Assembly: GCA_033239005.1 (NCBI GenBank)
Contig: BSQZ01000015.1
Coordinates: forward strand, 10,247,501-10,311,500
Reading direction: 5' to 3'
Source of the DNA: Lamellibrachia satsuma
Lineage: Eukaryota > Annelida > Polychaeta > Sabellida > Siboglinidae
DNA length: 64,000 bases
Shown: piece by piece, positions 39,547 to 50,731 of the stretch
Layout of the letters: the number at the start of each line of letters is the position of its first letter
Numbering within the stretch: position 1 is the stretch's first letter
Notes under the pieces: model-generated
Databases searched by the model: none
Told to the model about the DNA's origin: nothing
Seen by the model: only the letters and a program-made list of their open reading frames with translations
Program-made: the position numbers and the translations under genes

Positions 39547-40330
39547 CTGCAACAGACAGTGAACCATAGTGGACCGACTCACACATACAAGTAGGCCAAA
39601 ACCTGGGGTATTGCAGAAACAGACAATAGACCACAGTGGACCGACTCACACATACAAGTAGGCCAAAACCTGGGGTATTGCAGAAACAGACAATAGACCA
39701 CAGTGGACCGACTCACACATACAAGTAGGCCAAAACCTGGGGTATTTTTGCAACAGACAATAGACTATAGTGGATCAGCTCATCCACACAAGTAGGCCAA
39801 AACCTGGGGTATTGTTACACATTGACCATAGTGGACCAACTCACCCACACAAGTAGGACAAAACCTGGGGTATTGCTACAACAGACATGGACCATAGTGG
39901 ACTGACTCACCCACACAAGTAGGCCAAAACCTGGGGTATTGCTACAACAGACATGGACCATAGTGGACCGACTCACCCACACAAGTATGCCAAAACCTGG
40001 GGTATTGTTACAACAGACATGGACCATAGTGGACCGACTCACCCACACAAGTAGGTCAAAACCTGGGGTATTGCTACAACAGACATGGACCATAGTGGAC
40101 CGACTCACCCACACAAGTAGGTCAAAACCTGGGGTATTGCTACAACAGACATGGACCATAGTGGACCGACTCACCCACACAAGTAGGCCAAAACCTGGGG
40201 TATTGCTACAACAGACATGGACCATAGTGGACCGACTCACCCACACAAGTAGGTCATAACCTGGGGTATTGCTACAACAGACATGGGCCATAGTGGACCG
40301 ACTCACCCACACAAGTACCGGGTAAGCCAA
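39547..40330. repeat. 66-bp minisatellite made of PTP acceptor plus exon start
   Basis: About 12 units of about 66 bp, diverged towards the exon and homogeneous farther away. On the minus strand each reads CTGTTGTAG (acceptor-like), then CAATACCCCAGGTTTTGGCC and the remaining exon bases up to TATGGTCCA, then the next unit. Each unit is 22 codons ending in TAG, so splicing to an upstream copy would run into a stop. Confidence 0.92.
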
Positions 40331-40530
40331 AACCATTGCTACAACAGGCATAGCAACATCATAATACATACCAAAATATATATGTTTGTGTGTTTGACTG
40401 ACATTAATAAGATTCCAGTAATAATTTTATTTCTGCATTAGAGGTAACACATTTAAGTGTCAACTGTCCTAAATATAAGAAGGAAACTTCCATTAAGACT
40501 AAGGTTAGATCATCATTAGAAAAAACTCAC

Positions 40531-40662
40531 CCTTGAGAATGACACATTGTCAAGTAGAACAATGGTAGGAATTTTATAGTCATAGACAAGTCGCCATATG
40601 TCGTTGATTGTGCTCTTCAGGGGCCACTGGGTAACAATATAGGCATTGGTTTGGCGATAACC
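40531..40662 (-). CDS. receptor PTP exon, D2 (GYRQxxAYIVTQ block)
   Basis: Encodes GYRQTNAYIVTQWPLKSTIN, then DIWRLVYDYKIPTIVLLDN. It matches the PTP block xxYIxTQxPLxxTxxDFWRM; FWRLVxDY with VxxLxD is close to R2B D2 domains. The acceptor is TTGACAG, the donor AGG/GTGAGT, both phase 0. The exon is 132 bp. The usual TQGP has Trp for Gly here. Confidence 0.92.
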
Positions 40663-41764
40663 CTGTCAACATACAAGACATCATGTAAGCACATAGACAG
40701 GAGTGGTGATCCAGGATAACTGACAGTTCAAGAGGAGATGGCACCACACAATAATAGTACATGATCCCTTATAGAAATACACACAAACATAATATTAATA
40801 AAGAAACCATACTAAGCATGCATTTATGAAGACAACTGATAAAATATGAAATGTCATTAAGAAACTCACAAGGAACCTTCAGGGTAAAAGTAAAAAGATA
40901 AGGCAGAGAGATGTAGAGGCAGAGATGACAAAAGCAGGATATAACTGGAAAGAACTGGAAGCGCAAAACTGTATCTGGTGGAATGGAATTGTTAATGACC
41001 AAGGAATGAAAAGACTTCAAGAGAATAAAAACAAGGCATTAGCTAAAAGGTTTTTTGTTCACAAAGGTTAACATTGTACATGCTATATGCCAAGAGATAA
41101 ATGTTACATAAAATTATATATTTAATGCATCTAACTCTCAAAGTGCACATAAAATTTGAAGTTAATGAGATGAGCGATCACATGGTTTTGGGAAGTCATT
41201 GATGACATGGGTTAACATTCAGTCAGTGCTTCAGTATAGTTTCACTCGTATTACTATGAGGAGTGGCGGCGATGTCAATTTTCCAGAATAAAAAGGTAAA
41301 TGTAACGATTTTGAACTGCTAATGGAAAGTGATACTGCAGAATCATCTTCGCATTCAGCTCTTTCAGAGCAGTTTTGCGACGCAAGTAGACTTTGACTTC
41401 GATCTTATTTAATTTCTGACCTAACCATGAAAACGACCACATAGAGCTGCCAAACTTTTCCTCATGTATCTACCATACGCATACACATGTGACGTGGTCA
41501 AAACGTTACTCTTACTTCCATATTAAGATAAAAATTCACAACAAAAACAAAATCTCCTATGCCTAGCTTTGCAGAGCTAGACGTAGAAGATATACCTAGT
41601 TTGTCTTTGTGATTTGTTATCATTACATGGTAGCACATGACACTGGTCATGTGACACATACGTAACTACAGTCTGCTGAAGAAGACCGTGGGATGCGGTC
41701 GAAATATTCAGATCGAATACCAAGTTTCTTGAGAGGTAATTATGTCTAATGAGAGAATAGCTTC
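40663..41764. other. intronic; possible LINE 3'-end sliver at 40880-41020
   Basis: The plus frame at 40880-41020 reads KIRQRDVEAEMTKAGYNWKE and WWNGIVN, resembling the basic Trp-rich end of some LINE ORF2s. It is weak. At 41665-41735 is a stem-loop GACCG/CGGTC followed by GAAA (see rejected items). Otherwise nothing. Confidence 0.35.
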
Positions 41765-42540
41765 ATGTGCTTGGTACACAATCGTTTGGGCCAAAATCAC
41801 TATGCCTGTTGTGCTCTGAGGCTGAAGTCACCAGAGTTGCGGGCTGAAATCTCCAGAGAAGTCTCTCCGAATTCACCGGGCCAAATTCACTGTGGGCTGA
41901 CATCACCTGTATCAACGCTGACAGCTCGCTTCAATCCAAGTTGGACTGTGGTTGTCAATGCCCATGTCACTGCCTGTGTTGGCACAACATCCTCTTTCAA
42001 AGAGATTTTAGCACAAGGTAACTCAGTGCCGCCACCTTCTCTGGTCCGGATCATAGTCGAAACAAGTTTTCTCGAATCAAGTAAAGCCGGCTGTGTTTTG
42101 TCAGCTTGAAATTTGCTTTTTTAAAACAAAGTTGGCTCCGGGGAACTTAAACCAACTACATGTCACTGTATTCATACTACTGTTTGCATTACAATTGAAT
42201 GCCATATAATAAACCATTCTGACGTTCGCTTTTAAACAACCGAAACTGCTATCGCTGTCAACAGTAAGGTGAATGAATGGAAAGTCCCAGTCTCATAGCA
42301 CTTCCTTCGCATCAATGATGTCAAGTCGAAGTTTGTTGATCATCACAGGAAAAATATGCATAATCGAGGCAGGTCAGTAGAACAGAATATTATTAGGAAT
42401 GATTAATTATTTTAATTTCGATGAATTTTTCAATGTGGAAATTAAAATATACTATACGATGTAGTACAGGTATAATGTGATGATTTCCAACAATCATTGT
42501 TTTTATTCTCTTCTTTATGTCAAGTCATTAAAAAATGTAC
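41765..42540. other. intronic; one unassigned open frame
   Basis: A 114-codon plus frame (41765-42109) is GC-richer than its surroundings but has no domain that I know. It is probably not a gene. Confidence 0.35.
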
Positions 42541-42544
42541 TGAC

Positions 42545-42621
42545 ATCTACGTAGACAGCGTTGATGTAGTCTGTGCTGTCACTGCTGTCATGTGTCACCA
42601 AGTAGGGCCGTGCTCGCTCAG
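42545..42621 (-). CDS. receptor PTP exon, D2 (DYINAVYVD block)
   Basis: Encodes ERARPYLVTHDSSDSTDYIN, then AVYVD. DYINAxxVD is one of the most conserved PTP blocks, and the preceding RxxPFLxTxD form is that of R2B D2 domains. It enters in phase 1 after GTTGTAG (CT completing a Pro codon) and leaves in phase 0 at GAT/GTCAGT. A huge pyrimidine-rich array starts about 20-30 bp upstream of the acceptor. Confidence 0.9.
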
Positions 42622-42639
42622 CTACAACAGACATCACAG

Positions 42640-45600
42640 TGAGGTTGAGGAAGTGAGAGTGGAATGAGGTTGAGTGAAAGTGGAATGAGGTAGAGGGAGT
42701 GAGAGTGGAATAAGGTTGAGGAAGAGAGTAGAATGAGGTTGAGTGAGTGAGAGTGGAATAAGGTTGAGTGCGAGGGGAATGAGATTGAGGGAGTGAGTGT
42801 GGAATGAGATTAAGGGAGAGCGAGAAAAATTAGGTTGAGTGAGAGAGTGGAATGAGGTTGAGGAGTGAGTGTGGAATGAGAATGAGGTAGAGCGAAAAAC
42901 ATTAGGTTGAGTGAGAGAGTAGAATGAGTTTAAGGAGAGAGAGGAATGAAATTGTGGAAGAGAGTGAGATTGAGGGACAGAGAGTTGACTGAGGCTGAGT
43001 GAGTGAGAGTGGAATGAGATTGAGGGAGTGAGAGTGGAATGAGGTTGAGGGAGAGAGCGGAATGAAGTTGAAGGAGAGAGTGGAATGGGGTTGAGTGAGA
43101 GAATGGAATGAGGTTGAGGGAGAGAGTGGAATGAGGCTAAGAAGAGAGTGGAATGAAATTGTGGAATAGAATGAGACTGAGGAACAGAGAGTTGATTGAG
43201 GCTGAGTGAGTGAGAGTGGAATGAGGTTGAGGGAGAGAGAGGAATGAGGTTCAGATAGTGAGAATGAGGTTGAGGAGAGAGCGGAATGAAGTTGAAGGAG
43301 AGAGTGGAATGAAATTGTGGGAGAGAGTGGAATGAGGTTGAGAGAATGAGAGTGGAATGAGGTTGAGGGAGTGAGTGGAATGAGGTTGAGGGAGAGAGTG
43401 GAATGAAATTGTGGAATAGAATGAGACTGGGGGACAGAGAGTTGATTGAGGCTGAGTGAGTGAGAGTGGAATAAGGTTGAGAGAGAGAGTGGGATGAGGT
43501 TGAAGGAGAGAGAGTGGAATGAGGTTGCAGGAGAGAATGGAATGAAATTGTTGAAGAGAGAATGAAATGAGGTTGAGAGAATGAGAGTGGAATGAGGTTG
43601 AGGAAGAGTGGAATGAGGTTGAGTGAGTGTGATTGGAATGAGGTTGAGGCAGAGAGAAAGAGGAATGAGGTTGAGGGAGAGAGTTGGATGAAGTTGAAGG
43701 AGAGAATGGAATTAAATTGTGGAAGAGAGAGTAGAATGAGTGAGTATGGAATGAGATTGAGGGAGAGTGGAATGAGGTTGAGGAGTGAGAGTGCAATGAG
43801 TTTGAAGGAGAGAGTGGAATGAGGTTAATGGAGAGAGAGGAAAGAGTTTGAAGGAGAGAGTGGAATGAAATTGTGGGGTAGAGAGTGGAATGAGGTTGAG
43901 AGAATGAGAGTGGAATGAGGTTGAGGGAGAGAGTGGAAGGAGGTTGAGGGAGAGAGAGTGGAATGAGGTTGAGGAGTGGGAGTGCAATGAGGTTAAGGGA
44001 GAGAGTGGAATGAGGTTGAGGGAGTGAGAGTGGAATGAAGTTGAAGGAGAGAGTGGAATGAAGTTGAGGGAGTGAGAGTGGAATGAAGTTGAAGGAGAGA
44101 GTGGAATGAAATTGTGGAAGAGAGTAGAATGAGGTTGAGAGGATGAGAGTGGAATGAGGTTGAGGGAGAGAGTGGAATGACATTGAGTGAGAGAGTGGAA
44201 TGACGTTGAGGGAGAGAGTTGAATGAGGTTAAAGGAGGCAGTGGAATGAAATTGTGGAAGAGAATGAGACTGAGGGACAGAGAGTTGATTGAAGCTGAGT
44301 GATTGACAGTGGGATAAGGTTGAGGGAGATAGTGGGATGAGGTTGAATGAGAAAGTGGAATGAAATTGTGGAAGAGAGAGTGGAATGAGGTTGAGAGAAT
44401 GATAGTGGAATGAGGTTGAGGGAGAGAGTGGAATGAGGTTGAGATAGTGAGAATAAGGTTGAGGGAGAGAGCGGAATGAAGTTGAAGGAGAGAGTGGAAT
44501 GAAATTGTGGGAGAGAGTGGAATGAGGTTGAGAGAATGAGAGTGGAATGAGGTTGAGGGAGTGAGTGGAATGAGGTTGAGGGAGAGAGTGGAATGAAATT
44601 GTGGAAGAGAATGAGACTGGGGGACAGAGAGTTGATTGAGGCTGAGTGAGTGAGAGTGGAATAAGGTTGAGAGAGAGAGTGGGATGAGGTTGAAGGAGAG
44701 AGAGTGGAATGAGGTTGCAGGAGAGAATGGAATGAAATTGTTGAAGAGAGAATGAAATGAGGTTGAGAGAATGAGAGTGGAATGAGGTTGAGGAAGAGTG
44801 GAATGAGGTTGAGTGAGTGTGATTGGAATGAGGTTGAGGCAGAGAGAAAGAGGAATGAGGTTGAGGGAGAGAGTTGGATGAAGTTGAAGGAGAGAATGGA
44901 ATTAAATTGTGGAAGAGAGAGTAGAATGAGTGAGTATGGAATGAGATTGAGGGAGAGTGGAATGAGGTTGAGGAGTGAGAGTGCAATGAGTTTGAGGGAG
45001 AGAGTGGAATGAGGTTGATGGAGAGAGTGGAAAGAGTTTGAAGGAGAGAGTGGAATAAAATTGTGGGGTAGAGAGTGGAATGAGGTTGAGAGAATGAGAG
45101 TGGAATGAGGTTGAGGGAGAGAGTGGAAGGAGGTTGAGGGAGAGAGAGTGGAATGAGGTTGAGGAGTGGGAGTGCAATGAGGTTAAGGGAGAGAGTGGAA
45201 TGAGGTTGAGGGAGTGAGAGTGGAATGAAGTTGAAGGAGAGAGTGGAATGAAGTTGAGGGAGTGAGAGTGGAATGAAGTTGAAGGAGAGAGTGGAATGAA
45301 ATTGTGGAAGAGAGTAGAATGAGGTTGAGAGAATGAGAGTGGAATGAGGTTGAGGGAGAGAGTGGAATGACGTTGAGTGAGAGTGGAATGACGTTGAGGG
45401 AGAGAGTTGAATGAGGTTAAAGGAGGCAGTGGAATGAAATTGTGGAAGAGAATGAGACTGAGGGACAGAGAGTTGATTGAAGCTGAGTGATTGACAGTGG
45501 AATAGGGTTGAGGGAGATAGTGGGATGAGGTTGAATGAGAAAGTGGAATGAGATTGTGGAAGAGAGAGTGGAATGAGGTTGAGAGAATGATAGTGGAATG

Positions 45601-46967
45601 AGGTTGAGGGAGAGAGTGGAATGAGGTTGAGATAGTGAGAATGAGGTTGAGGGAGAGAGCGGAATGAAGTTGAAGGAGAGAGTGGAATGAAATTGTGGGA
45701 GAGAGTGGAATGAGGTTGAGAGAATGAGGGTGGAATGAGGTTGAGGGAGTGAGTGGAATGAGGTTGAGGGAGAGAGTGGAATGAAATTGTGGAAGAGAAT
45801 GAGACTGGGGGACAGAGAATTGATTGAGGCTGAGTGAGTGAGAGTGGAATAAGGTTGAGGGAGAGAATGGAATGAAATTGTTGAAGAGAGAATGAAATGA
45901 GGTTGAGAGAATGAGAGTGGAATGAGGTTGAGGAAGAGTGGAATGAGGTTGAGTGAGTGTGATTGGAATGAGGTTGAGGCAGAGAGAAAGAGGAATGAGG
46001 TTGAGGCAGAGAGTTGGATGAAGTTGAAGGAGAGAATGGAATTAAATTGTGGAAGAGAGAGTAGAATGAGTGAGTATGGAATGAGATTGAGGGAGAGTGG
46101 AATGAGGTTGAGGAGTGAGAGTGCAATGAGTTTGAGGGAGAGAGTGGAATGAGGTTGATGGAGAGAGTGGAAAGAGTTTGAAGGAGAGAGTGGAATGAAA
46201 TTGTGGGGTAGAGAGTGGAATGAGGTTGAGAGAATGAGAGTGGAATGAGGTTGAGGGAGAGAGTGGAAGGAGGTTGAGGGAGAGAGAGTGGAATGAGGTT
46301 GAGGAGTGGGAGTGCAATGAGGTTAAGGGAGAGAGTGGAATGAGGTTGAGGGAGTGAGAGTGGAATGAAGTTGAAGGAGAGAGTGGAATGAAGTTGAGGG
46401 AGTGAGAGTGGAATGAAGTTGAAGGAGAGAGTGGAATGAAATTGTGGAAGAGAGTAGAATGAGGTTGAGAGGATGAGAGTGGAATGAGGTTGAGGGAGAG
46501 AGTGGAATGACATTGAGTGAGAGAGTGGAATGACGTTGAGGGAGAGAGTTGAATGAGGTTAAAGGAGGCAGTGGAATGAAATTGTGGAAGAGAATGAGAC
46601 TGAGGGACAGAGAGTTGATTGAAGCTGAGTGATTGACAGTGGAATAAGGTTGAGGGAGATAGTGGGATGAGGTTGAATGAGAAAGTGGAATGAAATTGTG
46701 GAAGAGAGAGTGGAATGAGGTTGAGAGAATGATAGTGGAATGAGGTTGAGGGAGAGAGTGGAATGAGGTTGAGGGAGAGAGTGGAATGAGGCTAAAGGAG
46801 AGAGTGGAATGAAATTGTGGAAGAGAGAGTGGAATGAGATTGAGGGACAGAGATTTGATTGAGGCTGGGTGAGTGTGATTGGAATGAGGTTGAGGCAGAA
46901 AGAGAGAGAGAGGAATGAGGTTGAGAGTGGAGTGAGGTTGAGGGAGTGGAATGAGGTTGAGGGAGAG
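42640..46967. repeat. GA/CT minisatellite with about 1.15-kb higher-order units
   Basis: Short units of about 23-30 bp such as GTGGAATGAGGTTGAGGGAG are organised in a higher-order repeat of about 1.14-1.19 kb, visible three times from about 43250 to 46510. The plus strand is almost pure purine plus T. The minus strand, which is the PTP transcript, is a 4.3-kb CT-rich stretch directly before the acceptor at 42622. Open frames of up to 933 codons on the minus strand are consequences of the repeat. Confidence 0.93.
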
Positions 46968-47162
46968 TAAATCAGAATCAGAAATTAAGATTTATTTGAT
47001 CCAAACTGTACATGCATCAATAATAATATATCAGTATATAATTGTATGTTATAAAATATTGCTGTATACAGAGAAGATCATGGAGATGCCCACAAAGACT
47101 TATTAAAAAAGTCGCTACCATAGGAGCCACCCGTATTCTTTTATTTTAGTTTCTGAAGAAAG

Positions 47163-47166
<4 letters not shown>

Positions 47167-47203
<37 letters not shown>
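47167..47203. repeat. (TA)n microsatellite
   Basis: About 19 TA units within the 3' part of the LINE. Confidence 0.9.
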
Positions 47204-47206
<3 letters not shown>

Positions 47207-48183
47207 TATCAATGTTAAAATGTAGTAAAGTCCACAATCTATGAAAATCTGAATTGTATGTTCATAGTTCATAGTATGTAGCGAAGTGAGAAGGTGAAAA
47301 TGTATTTATAGTGTTTGAGTGTGGCTAACATAATTGACACTGTTGTTGATTGCGCATGTATGTACAGGTATGACAGTTGGTGATTGTGCATGTTTTTGTA
47401 ATTTTTAAAGATATGATACTTTGCATAATTTATGTAACCCTGTAAACTCTGTGTATAAAGTATGTCTTTCACACTTTGAGAGGTATTGTTGACAATATTT
47501 GGTAAACTGTATTTAAGACATTGTTTTGCAAATGTATGCTTTGTACCATAAATGTGAATTTTATTTTGGTTGCATGTATTATGGCCACGAATCTTGGTGT
47601 TTGTTGCTCTCTGCCAATGTTGTATGTACACTGTATGTAGGTAATTTATTATGTATAAATTTATAATAAAATTTTTATTCTTGAAGGGCTAACACATCAT
47701 TCACGTTTAATAAGTTTTTTTTTAATAGCGCTCCAGTATATGAATTGAAATTACTCAATGTTATTATTCGTATAGCCCTTTTCTGAAGCTGATTAATTCT
47801 TTAACAGTGGAACTCCCAAGTAATTAAACAATCATTTATATGTGGTACTCATTGATACATGTATTTTATTATCACGATGCATTTATTAAATGACCTTTAA
47901 CAACAGTTACTCTTTGTGCGTTCCTGTAGCAAACAAGCTCAGGTTTCTGCCATTACGCATCAGCAAGGTATCAACATTAAGCATCAGCAAGGTATAAATA
48001 GCATATTTTTTATTCTCATAGGCACTACAAATCTATTTAGTGTACCGATTATTTTAGAACATTTGTTTGATATATTTTCAGAATGTTTTTTTCCAATTTC
48101 TTTGTTTATCCAAGTTTAATCCCAAGAAATAAAAATCGCCAACCTTTTTATTATTATATTATTTATTTTGGGAACAGGTGTTT

Positions 48184-48932
48184 TTAACGTTTTTTCTGGC
48201 ATGTGGAAACCATGAATTTGAATTTGGTACCGTTAAGGGAAAGGTTATTTATTTCAAGCCATTCATTAATTTTGTAGGGTTCTTCATTTATCAGTGGATC
48301 AGCGTCATCATTATGTGCATTTGTGAAATTGCTCATTGTACTTAACAAAGTGGTATCATCTGCATAGGATATGAAGTTGAAAATTTGGCTAGCTTGTAAA
48401 AAATCATTAATATAGGTAATAAACAGAATTGGTCGAATAATGGAGCCTTGGGGTACACCAGTTGCTATTGATAAGGTTTCTGATTTTACATCAGCAATTT
48501 CTACATATTGTGTTCTATTTAATAAATAGCTTTCATATAGTTTCAGAGGTACCCCTTCAATGCCATAATGGTCTAATTTACATAGTAATGTGTTATGGTT
48601 TAAAGTGTCAAATGCTTTAGAAAGATCAAGGAATATACTGAACGGTACCTCATTATTATCCATTTTGGTTATTATTCTGTTTAGCAATTCAGTCGAGTGA
48701 CCAGAGCGGAAGCCATATTGATTTTTTTTTAAAGTTTCTTACTTTTGAAATAGGAGGATAGTTGACTGTCTATGATTTTTTCCAATACTTTTGATATGGC
48801 TGGTAGAAGAGAAATTGGTCTGTAGTTGCTGATTGTTGTCAGGTCACCCTTTTTAAATAGTGGAATGACCACCTTTAATTTTTTCGGGGAATATCCCCAT
48901 GCTAAAAACTTGATTTATAAATAGCGTTAAAG
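48184..48932 (-). pseudogene. LINE reverse transcriptase, catalytic part
   Basis: The minus frame at 48184-48687 (167 codons) plus upstream frame-shifted codons contain the RT blocks named for the surrounding LINE, with an intact YADD box. A frameshift near 48730 separates KSKK from the FRSGHSTELLNRII block. The downstream thumb region has degraded, since the frame stops soon after NGTKFKFMV. Confidence 0.8.
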
Positions 48933-48939
48933 ATTTTAT

Positions 48940-50731
48940 GAGAAGAGCAAAAGATAACTGGATAGCAGAACAATGCTGTGAAATTGAAGACAGCTTGAGC
49001 AAGAACAACAGCAAGAAGGCTTATCAAATAGTGAAAGACCTGACATCAGTGAAGAAAGGGATAACTACCACTATCCAAGAGAAATCAGGGAAATGCCTGA
49101 CAGAAGAACAGCAGATCCTCAATCGATGGACGGAATACTGCTCAGAAATGTATAGCCACAACACCAACGGAGACCCTGTAGTACTAAATTGTTCTTCGTG
49201 AGGAAGTGGAGGCTGCAGTAATGTCTCTGAAAAAAGGAAAGTCAGCTGGAATTGATAACATACCAGCAGAAATGGTTCAAGTTGGGGGAGAAGCCTTGAT
49301 TACCACACTTACAACAATCTGCAACAAGATCTGGCAGACAGGACAATGGCCCACCCCATGGACTCAGTCACTGATCATCACACTTCCATAGAAAGGCAAC
49401 CTACAGATGTGCCAAAACTACAGAACAATTAGCCTCATCAGCCACCTGAACAAAGTCATGTTGAAGATCCTACTCAACAGACTCAAACCTCAGGCAGAAG
49501 AGATCATCGCTGAAGAACAAGCGGGTTTTCGAGCAGGACGGAGCACCAGTGAACAGATCTTCAACCTTAGAATCCTTTGCGAGAAACACCTTCAACATCA
49601 GCAAAGCCTGTATCATGTCTTCATAGATTTCAAGAAGGCCTTTGATAAGGTATGGCATGCGGCTCTATGGGCAACCATGAGGAAGTACAACATTGGCTCC
49701 AAGCTTGTCCGAACCATTGAACACCTATATGACAATGCCACCAGTGCAGTAATCTTCAACAGCAGCATAGGAGACTGGTTTCGGACAACAGTCACAGTTC
49801 GACAAGGATGCCTACTATCACCAACACTCTTAAAAATTTTTCTGGAAAGAATCATGACTGATGCTTTAGGAAACCATCAAGGCACTGTCAGCATTGGAGG
49901 CAGGACAATCACCAACGTTCCTTTTGCTGATGACATCGACGGCTTAGCAGGAAATGAACAAGAACTAGTCAATTTGGTGGAGCACCTCAAGAAAACATCT
50001 ACATCATATGGCATGGAGATCAGTGCCGAAAAAACCAAACTGATGACGAACAACACACAAGACATCAGCACAGAGGTCAAAGTTAATGGACAGAGACTTG
50101 AGACAGTAACAAGCTTCAGGTACTTGGGGTCAATTATCACAGATGAGGGTTCCAAACCGGAGATACTTGCCAGGATTGCACAGACAACAGCAGCACTAAC
50201 AATGTTGAAACACTTATGGAACGACAGAAACATCACTGTCGGTTCGAAAATAAGGCTGATGCGCTCCCTTGTCATGTCCATCTTTCTGTACGCTTCTGAA
50301 ACATGGACCCTCTCAGCATATCTACAGAAGAGGATACAAGCCATGGAAATGAGATGCTTTCGGAAGATCTTGTGCATATGATACAAAGACCATGTTACTA
50401 ATGAAGCTGTTCGCAACAAGATCAAACAAGCCATCATACCATATGACGACCTTCTTACAACAGTTAAGAAGTGTAAACTGAAGTAGTACGGTCATGTATC
50501 ACGATCATCTGGCCTTGCAAAGACTATCTTGCAAGGTACTGTAAGAGGGGGAAGATGAAGAGGTAGACAGAAGAAGAGGTGGGAAGACAACATCAAAGAT
50601 TGGACAGGAATGGAGTTCGCTGACTCCCAGAGGGCTGTCGAGAACAGGGAAACGTGGAGGGAGCTGGTTAGAAAGTCATCAATGGTGCCCCAACGATCCT
50701 TACGGGTTATGGGAAAGTGAAGTGAAGAAAC
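48940..50731 (+). mobile_element. 5'-truncated LINE nested in another LINE, 7-bp TSD
   Basis: The body runs from GAGAAGAGCAAAAG to the tail GTGAAGTGAAGAAAC and is flanked by ATTTTAT at 48933-48939 and 50732-50738. Removing it joins IAPKIIK and SLTLFINQ of the host LINE. Coding: a linker at 48938-49198, a frameshift near 49200, then MSLKKGKSAGIDNIPAEMV, a TAG at 49389, NYRTISLISHLNKVMLK, EEQAGFRAGRSTSEQ, FIDFKKAFDKVWH, VRQGCLLSP and the catalytic FADD. A TGA at 50379 and further TAG/TGA codons lie in the C-terminal part. It is inactive. The close copy is at 38235-38850. Confidence 0.9.

Noticed and set aside
39815..40369. 184-codon minus-strand frame with VSRSTMVHVCCSNTPG repeats
   Set aside because: This is an alternative frame of the exon-junction minisatellite; the PTP-like frame of the same array has a stop in each unit.
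41665..41735. Hammerhead-ribozyme-like motif (CTGAAGA, stem GACCG/CGGTC, GAAA, then TATTC/GAATA stem)
   Set aside because: The core order is suggestive, but after the last stem a C stands where the conserved U should pair with the final A of GAAA, and no stem I pairing is found between the flanks. A covariance-model search (Rfam hammerhead) would decide.
43251..46513. Minus-strand open frame of 933 codons rich in Ser/His/Leu/Pro
   Set aside because: It is the CT-rich minisatellite read in frame. It has no unique sequence or domain, and it lies in an intron of the PTP gene.
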